10,142 nucleotides of DNA from an uncultured Saprospiraceae bacterium (lineage in GTDB: Bacteria > Bacteroidota > Bacteroidia > Chitinophagales > Saprospiraceae), in contig CALFYH010000378.1 of NCBI GenBank assembly GCA_937952155.1, forward strand, positions 1 through 10,142, written 5' to 3'. Below, piece after piece: positions 6,751 through 10,142 of the stretch (within the stretch, counting starts at the first letter, position 1; each line of letters begins with the position of its first letter). The notes beneath the pieces were generated by a model that was not told the DNA's origin, searched no databases, and worked only from the letters and a program-made list of their open reading frames with translations. A program made the translations under genes and the position numbers.

Positions 6751-7706
6751 GCTTCATCTATTTTTTCCTGAATAAGTTGTGCAAGATGCAAGGCTCTGTA
6801 TCCATCTTGTATGGTGACAGTGACCGACGAGTTACCAGATACTGCTTCATAAAAGTCATTGAGTTCATCTTCTATGGCATTATTTTGCATGATCGGTGGC
6901 GACTCTACTATAATACGTTTCAAACCCGTATTTGTATGCATCGTCATACCCGAAAAATTGTCGTCTTCGATATGATTCTCTATTTTTATGACTTGTGCAT
7001 CCTTATCCAGAAAGTCCAAACTGATGTATGCATCATCCTGAAATATCCGAATCTTGCGCATATTTTTTAGACTGATCCTGCTAGCTGTCAGATTTGCTAC
7101 AGATCCATTTACAAATTCGATTCGAGCATTACATATATCTGGTGTGTTACTCACGATACAAACACCATTAGCGCTGACATTTTTAACTTCAGATTTTATA
7201 AGGCTTAGGATGATGTCAAGATCGTGTATCATCAAGTCCAAAACAACAGATACATCAGTACCTCTTGGATTGAACATCGCCAAACGGTGCCCTTCGATAA
7301 ACTTGGGATTTAATTTCACTCCAGACATAGATCGGATAGCTGGATTATAGCGTTCTACATGACCTACCTGAACGATTACATTATATTTGACTGCAAGTGA
7401 TACCAATTCTCGAGCTTGTTCAGTAGTCTCAGTGAGTGGTTTTTCGATAAAAATGTGTTTACCTTTGATAATAGCTTTTTTGGCTATTTCAAAATGGAAA
7501 ACGGTCGGGCTGACGATATCGATGCAGTCCACGGCATCCAACATGCTGTCAAAGTCTCGGAAGGCCTTGACATTATATTCTGTTGCTATCTGATCGCTTA
7601 CTTCCTGATTGGTATCAAAAAATCCTTCGACTATAAATTTTGTTTTCAATAAGCACCTTAGGTGAATCTTCCCAAGATGTCCTACCCCGACAAGTCCTAT
7701 TCTCAA
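6747..7706 (-). CDS. Gfo/Idh/MocA family NAD(P)-dependent oxidoreductase
   Basis: Cytoplasmic dehydrogenase of 319 residues, close to the usual family length. The Rossmann domain opens with GVGHLG (7-12), followed by an acidic Asp31 at the end of the second strand, which favours NAD over NADP. EKP (88-90) is the signature Lys motif, and D-L-M-I-H-D-L-D-I-I (157-166) carries the conserved His161 of the C-terminal catalytic domain. Members oxidise or reduce sugars, nucleotide sugars or inositols; beside a sugar-phosphate transferase a nucleotide-sugar 3-dehydrogenase or similar modifying step is reasonable, but the substrate is not readable here. Start is TTG 7706: the next upstream in-frame codons are ACA and then a stop (7712-7710), so no other start exists. 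It lies 11 bp after the small membrane-protein gene and overlaps the lipoprotein gene. Confidence 0.92.
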   Translation of the reverse strand: MRIGLVGVGHLGKIHLRCLLKTKFIVEGFFDTNQEVSDQIATEYNVKAFRDFDSMLDAVDCIDIVSPTVFHFEIAKKAIIKGKHIFIEKPLTETTEQARELVSLAVKYNVIVQVGHVERYNPAIRSMSGVKLNPKFIEGHRLAMFNPRGTDVSVVLDLMIHDLDIILSLIKSEVKNVSANGVCIVSNTPDICNARIEFVNGSVANLTASRISLKNMRKIRIFQDDAYISLDFLDKDAQVIKIENHIEDDNFSGMTMHTNTGLKRIIVESPPIMQNNAIEDELNDFYEAVSGNSSVTVTIQDGYRALHLAQLIQEKIDEA

Positions 7707-7717
7707 TGTTTAATGTT

Positions 7718-8014
7718 TTAAATTCGTTTTAAAATGAAGCCCATCATCGTAATAAGCAATACCAAAACTACCGCAATAGACAATGATCTCCGAATATTCC
7801 CTATAAACATCAGGATTTCACTATTGAACTTTGGGTATTTGGGCAAAATTTCTGTTTCCAACTTGCGCTTATTGAAAATATGGGAACTATCAAACTCTAT
7901 TTTGTTTTGCACCAACGTCTTATATAATCTAAAAACTTTTACTCTAAAATAGATATTGAGAAATAAAAGTGCTAAAAAAATACCAATAATAAAAAAAATA
8001 AGTACGTCCGCCAT
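7718..8014 (-). CDS. Small two-helix membrane protein, first gene of the operon
   Basis: 98-residue protein of unknown function. Two hydrophobic helices, about 4-23 and 77-94, flank a basic middle segment of some 50 residues (KVFRLYKTL, then F-N-K-R-K-L-E-T-E) and the protein ends in K-R-I. The frame is open from a TTG at 8065 (115 residues), but the promoter at 8066-8036 covers that codon, so translation must begin downstream. ATG 8014 is preferred: it follows AAAGGGGAAC, a reasonable ribosome-binding site, and gives a leader of about 15 bases. The gene is 11 bp upstream of the oxidoreductase. I do not recognise a domain; a membrane-bound accessory of glycan synthesis or an unrelated small protein are equally possible. 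Confidence 0.72.
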   Translation of the reverse strand: MADVLIFFIIGIFLALLFLNIYFRVKVFRLYKTLVQNKIEFDSSHIFNKRKLETEILPKYPKFNSEILMFIGNIRRSLSIAVVLVLLITMMGFILKRI

Positions 8015-8035
8015 GTTCCCCTTTGCTAAGTAGGG

Positions 8036-8066
8036 CAAAACTAACAAAAAAGAAGTGATTTCCAAA
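8036..8066 (-). promoter_or_regulatory. Bacteroidota-type promoter of the glycan operon
   Basis: Read on the minus strand, TTTG at 8066-8063, a 19-bp spacer and TAGTTTTG at 8043-8036 give the consensus -33/-7 pair of the Bacteroidota primary sigma factor, with ideal spacing. The transcript would begin near 8030 and reach ATG 8014 after about 15 bases. It settles the start of the 98-residue gene and is the only clear promoter for the four-gene set, because the later genes are separated by 11 bp, an overlap and 5 bp. Confidence 0.7.
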
Positions 8067-8259
8067 GCAAAACAGAAAAGGCATGCTGACTTAAAACATT
8101 ATTTTTAATAATTTTGTCCAATAGTCAAGCTCAAATCTCCTTGAAAATGATTTAAACATGATAATCTCAGGTCAAAATATTTTACTATTTTACAATCGCA
8201 TTCCAATTTTATTTAATCTGTATTACCTTCATTACATATATATTACCAATAAATAGTAG

Positions 8260-8267
8260 TATATTTG
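8260..8267 (+). promoter_or_regulatory. Possible -7 box of the TPR gene promoter
   Basis: TATATTTG fits TAnnTTTG and lies 50 bp before the TPR gene ATG, giving a leader of about 45 bases. No good -33 TTTG is found 19-23 bp upstream. That interval instead holds the direct repeat TATTACC (8221-8227 and 8241-8247, two helical turns apart), which could be an activator site or chance. The rest of the 250-bp divergent spacer, 8067-8259, is AT-rich and I see no gene or hairpin in it. Confidence 0.4.
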
Positions 8268-8317
8268 CGTTTTTTATATTCGGACCAATTATTTTTTCAT
8301 TGCCGAAATCGCTTAAT

Positions 8318-10093
8318 ATGAGATCGTCCATTTTTATACTTATTATTTTACACAATATCTTGACGACAGCCACGTCTCAAGAAAATAAAAATTACCTCGA
8401 CAGGCATAAATCGTATAAACTCGAACAAGAATTTTTCGAAAATAGCCTCTATGGTGCCACAAGATATGCTTATGGCAAATACATTCAAGCCAAAAATCCG
8501 GCGATTAATGATGATTTTTCCAATTTCAAAGATGATGCAGCCGCTATGGCAGCTATTGCAGGGCTTAGGGCTGATTATATGTCAGGAGAGAACGAGCTTT
8601 TGTCATTTATAAATAAAAAATACCCAGATCCAGTCACGACACCAGCGATCATGGAATTGGGCAATTATTACTACAATAAAAAATGGTATGGCAAGTGTAT
8701 CGAAATCTATGAAATGATTGATCCTGATGACTTGACCGAATACGACATGTCAGAAGTAAGTTTTAAAAAAGGATATGCACACTTTGTAAGCAAAGAATTT
8801 GACCAAGCTAAAAAAGAGCTCAGCCGAACGATCAAAATTCAAAATATATTCTACTATCCAGCCAATTATTATTACGGTTTGTGCGAATATTTTACCAAAA
8901 ACTACAAAGCGGCAGTCGCATCCTTCGAAAAAGTCAAAACAAATAGTGTTTATAAGTCTTTTGTTCCTTATTACATTACTCAAATTTATTTTGCGCAAGG
9001 TCAATTTGATGAGGTCATCAAGCATGGAGAAGCTGCATTGAAAGACACGGACTTACGCAACAGAAAGGAAATCAGACAATTATTGGGTCAATCATATTTT
9101 CAGAAAGGTAGCTACGAGCTTGCGTTGCCACACCTTGAATATTATGAAGATAATACAGAAAAACTTACAGTTGAAGAGTTTTACCAACTTGGATTTACAC
9201 AATATCAACTTAAAAAATACGCTGACGCCATCAACAACTTCAAAGAATTGAGCCAGTTAAACAATAAAATAGGCCAAATGTCCAATTATTATTTAGCTGA
9301 TTGTTATTATGAAACTGGTGATATGGTCTCTGCACGAGCAGCCTTTAAGTATGTGAGTCAAATGGATTTTGAAAAGGATATGCAAGCAGAAGCATTATTT
9401 AACTATGGCAAGATGTCTGCAGAATCAGGATTCGAGAGAGAAGCTATAAATACATTGATAAAAATCGAAAAGTCATCAAAATATTATACCGAAGCCCAAA
9501 ATATTATCCTTGAATTATTAGAAAATACTTCAGATTATGCATCTGGAATTCAAATAATCGAAGGATTAAACCCAATCAATGATAAACTCAAGGTTATTTA
9601 CCAAAATCTAGCGTTGAAATATGGAATCCAACAAACCAACAATGGTGACTCTGACAATGCTTTAGTTAGTTTTGAGAAGGCACGAAAGTATCAACTTACC
9701 AGAATTACAGCAGCTCAGTCGATGTATTGGACAGCGCACATTACACATCTCAAAGGTAATTATCCACTTTCGGCGACTTACATGGACCAATACTTTACAT
9801 TGGCTGATGGCATCACCTGGATGCCAGATGAGTCCACACAATCGCTGGCTTATTATACTCAAGGTTACAATTATCTTCAACAAAAAGACTACAAAAAAGC
9901 CGAGCAAAATTTCAAAAATGCAATCAACTTATTCAATAAGGATGCATCGAAAATCAAAAACACATCAGTTTCAGATCAGGTTTGGCCAGATGCCTTGGTT
10001 AGAGCAGGTGATTGCCTTTTCAAGGAAAATAAATATAAAGAAGCCTTAGATTTCTATAATAAAGCCATACAAAAGAAAAAAGGAAGTCAGGAT
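8318..10093 (+). CDS. Secreted tetratricopeptide-repeat protein, 3' end missing
   Basis: Open frame from ATG 8318 with no stop: 592 genomic codons, then adapter sequence in frame. Residues 1-20 form a Sec signal peptide (R2, hydrophobic 5-15, likely cleavage A-T-S before Gln21); with no lipobox Cys, the protein should be free in the periplasm. The rest is almost wholly helical with TPR-like units, for example GNYYYNKKWYGKCIEIYE (115-132), YFTKNYKAAVASFEKV (191-206), FYQLGFTQYQLKKYADAINN (288-307), YYLADCYYETGD (324-335), YNYLQQKDYKKAEQNFKNAI (517-536) and FKENKYKEALDFYNKAI (568-584). TPRs are scaffolds for protein binding. Bacteroidota have secreted TPR proteins of about 1000 residues, so perhaps 40% is missing here. 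It diverges from the glycan operon, so a functional link is not implied. Confidence 0.9.
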
Positions 10094-10142
10094 AGATCGG
10101 AAGAGCGTCGTGTAGGGAAAGAGTGTCTTCGCCTGTGTAGAT
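10094..10142 (+). other. Illumina adapter read-through (not genomic)
   Basis: From AGATCGGAAGAGCGTCGTGT at 10094 onward the sequence is the reverse complement of the Illumina i5-side adapter: 33 bases of read-1 primer region (10094-10126), the 8-base index CTTCGCCT (10127-10134) and GTGTAGAT (10135-10142) from the start of the P5 arm. The index is the reverse complement of AGGCGAAG, which I recall as TruSeq D505. All 49 bases fit this layout. The frame of the TPR gene continues through without a stop, so a gene caller would add 16 false residues. The end should be trimmed at 10093. Confidence 0.97.

Noticed and set aside
8221..8247. Direct repeat TATTACC spaced 20 bp as a firm regulator site
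   Set aside because: Seven-base repeats are expected by chance in such AT-rich DNA; noted only in the entry on the TPR promoter.
8750..9025. 91-codon minus-strand frame inside the TPR gene
   Set aside because: Antisense to a continuous TPR-coding frame with signal peptide and repeat motifs; no own promoter or domain.
9672..10049. 125-codon plus-strand frame near the right end
   Set aside because: Alternate frame of the TPR gene; the TPR frame stays open through the whole stretch with clear repeat units, so this is a shadow.

Overview
The window looks like one end of a contig from a Bacteroidota genome, possibly an environmental Saprospiria-like lineage; the rank below phylum is a guess. The evidence is two promoters matching the Bacteroidota consensus (TTTG, spacer, TAnnTTTG), modest GC with A-rich spacers, lipoproteins with short lipoboxes, an RHS C-terminal fragment followed by a variable domain, and a large secreted TPR protein. 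Total gene content is seven complete CDSs, one RHS fragment that is probably cut at its 5' end, and one TPR gene cut by the contig edge.

Left end, 1-1541, minus strand: a two-gene polymorphic-toxin module. An RHS core of about 92 residues is fused to a C-terminal domain that resembles SleB-type cell-wall hydrolases. Its stop overlaps the start of a 188-residue lipoprotein (ATGA), the best candidate for the immunity protein. The RHS gene has lost almost everything upstream of its core; recognisable RHS sequence ends near 1553. The module is clearly more AT-rich than its neighbours.

Middle left, 1662-4463, plus strand: a well-formed promoter carrying a 16-bp near-palindrome drives gmhA (sedoheptulose-7-phosphate isomerase), then an overlapping nucleotidyltransferase that is probably HddC (GDP-D-glycero-alpha-D-manno-heptose synthesis), then an iron-sulfur L-serine dehydratase. 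The kinase and phosphatase steps of the heptose pathway are not in the window.

Middle right, 8066-4469, minus strand: a four-gene operon from a second consensus promoter encodes a 98-residue two-helix membrane protein, a Gfo/Idh/MocA NAD(P)-dependent oxidoreductase, a 284-residue lipoprotein and a polyprenyl-phosphate sugar phosphotransferase. Spacings are 11 bp, a 4-bp GTGA overlap and 5 bp, so the set is probably co-expressed. This operon and the heptose genes meet tail to tail and together suggest surface-glycan synthesis.

Right end, 8318-10142, plus strand: a long secreted TPR-repeat protein runs open to the contig end. The last 49 bases (10094-10142) are not genomic: they are read-through of the Illumina i5-side adapter, including an 8-base index. 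No rRNA, tRNA, CRISPR array or complete insertion sequence was seen.
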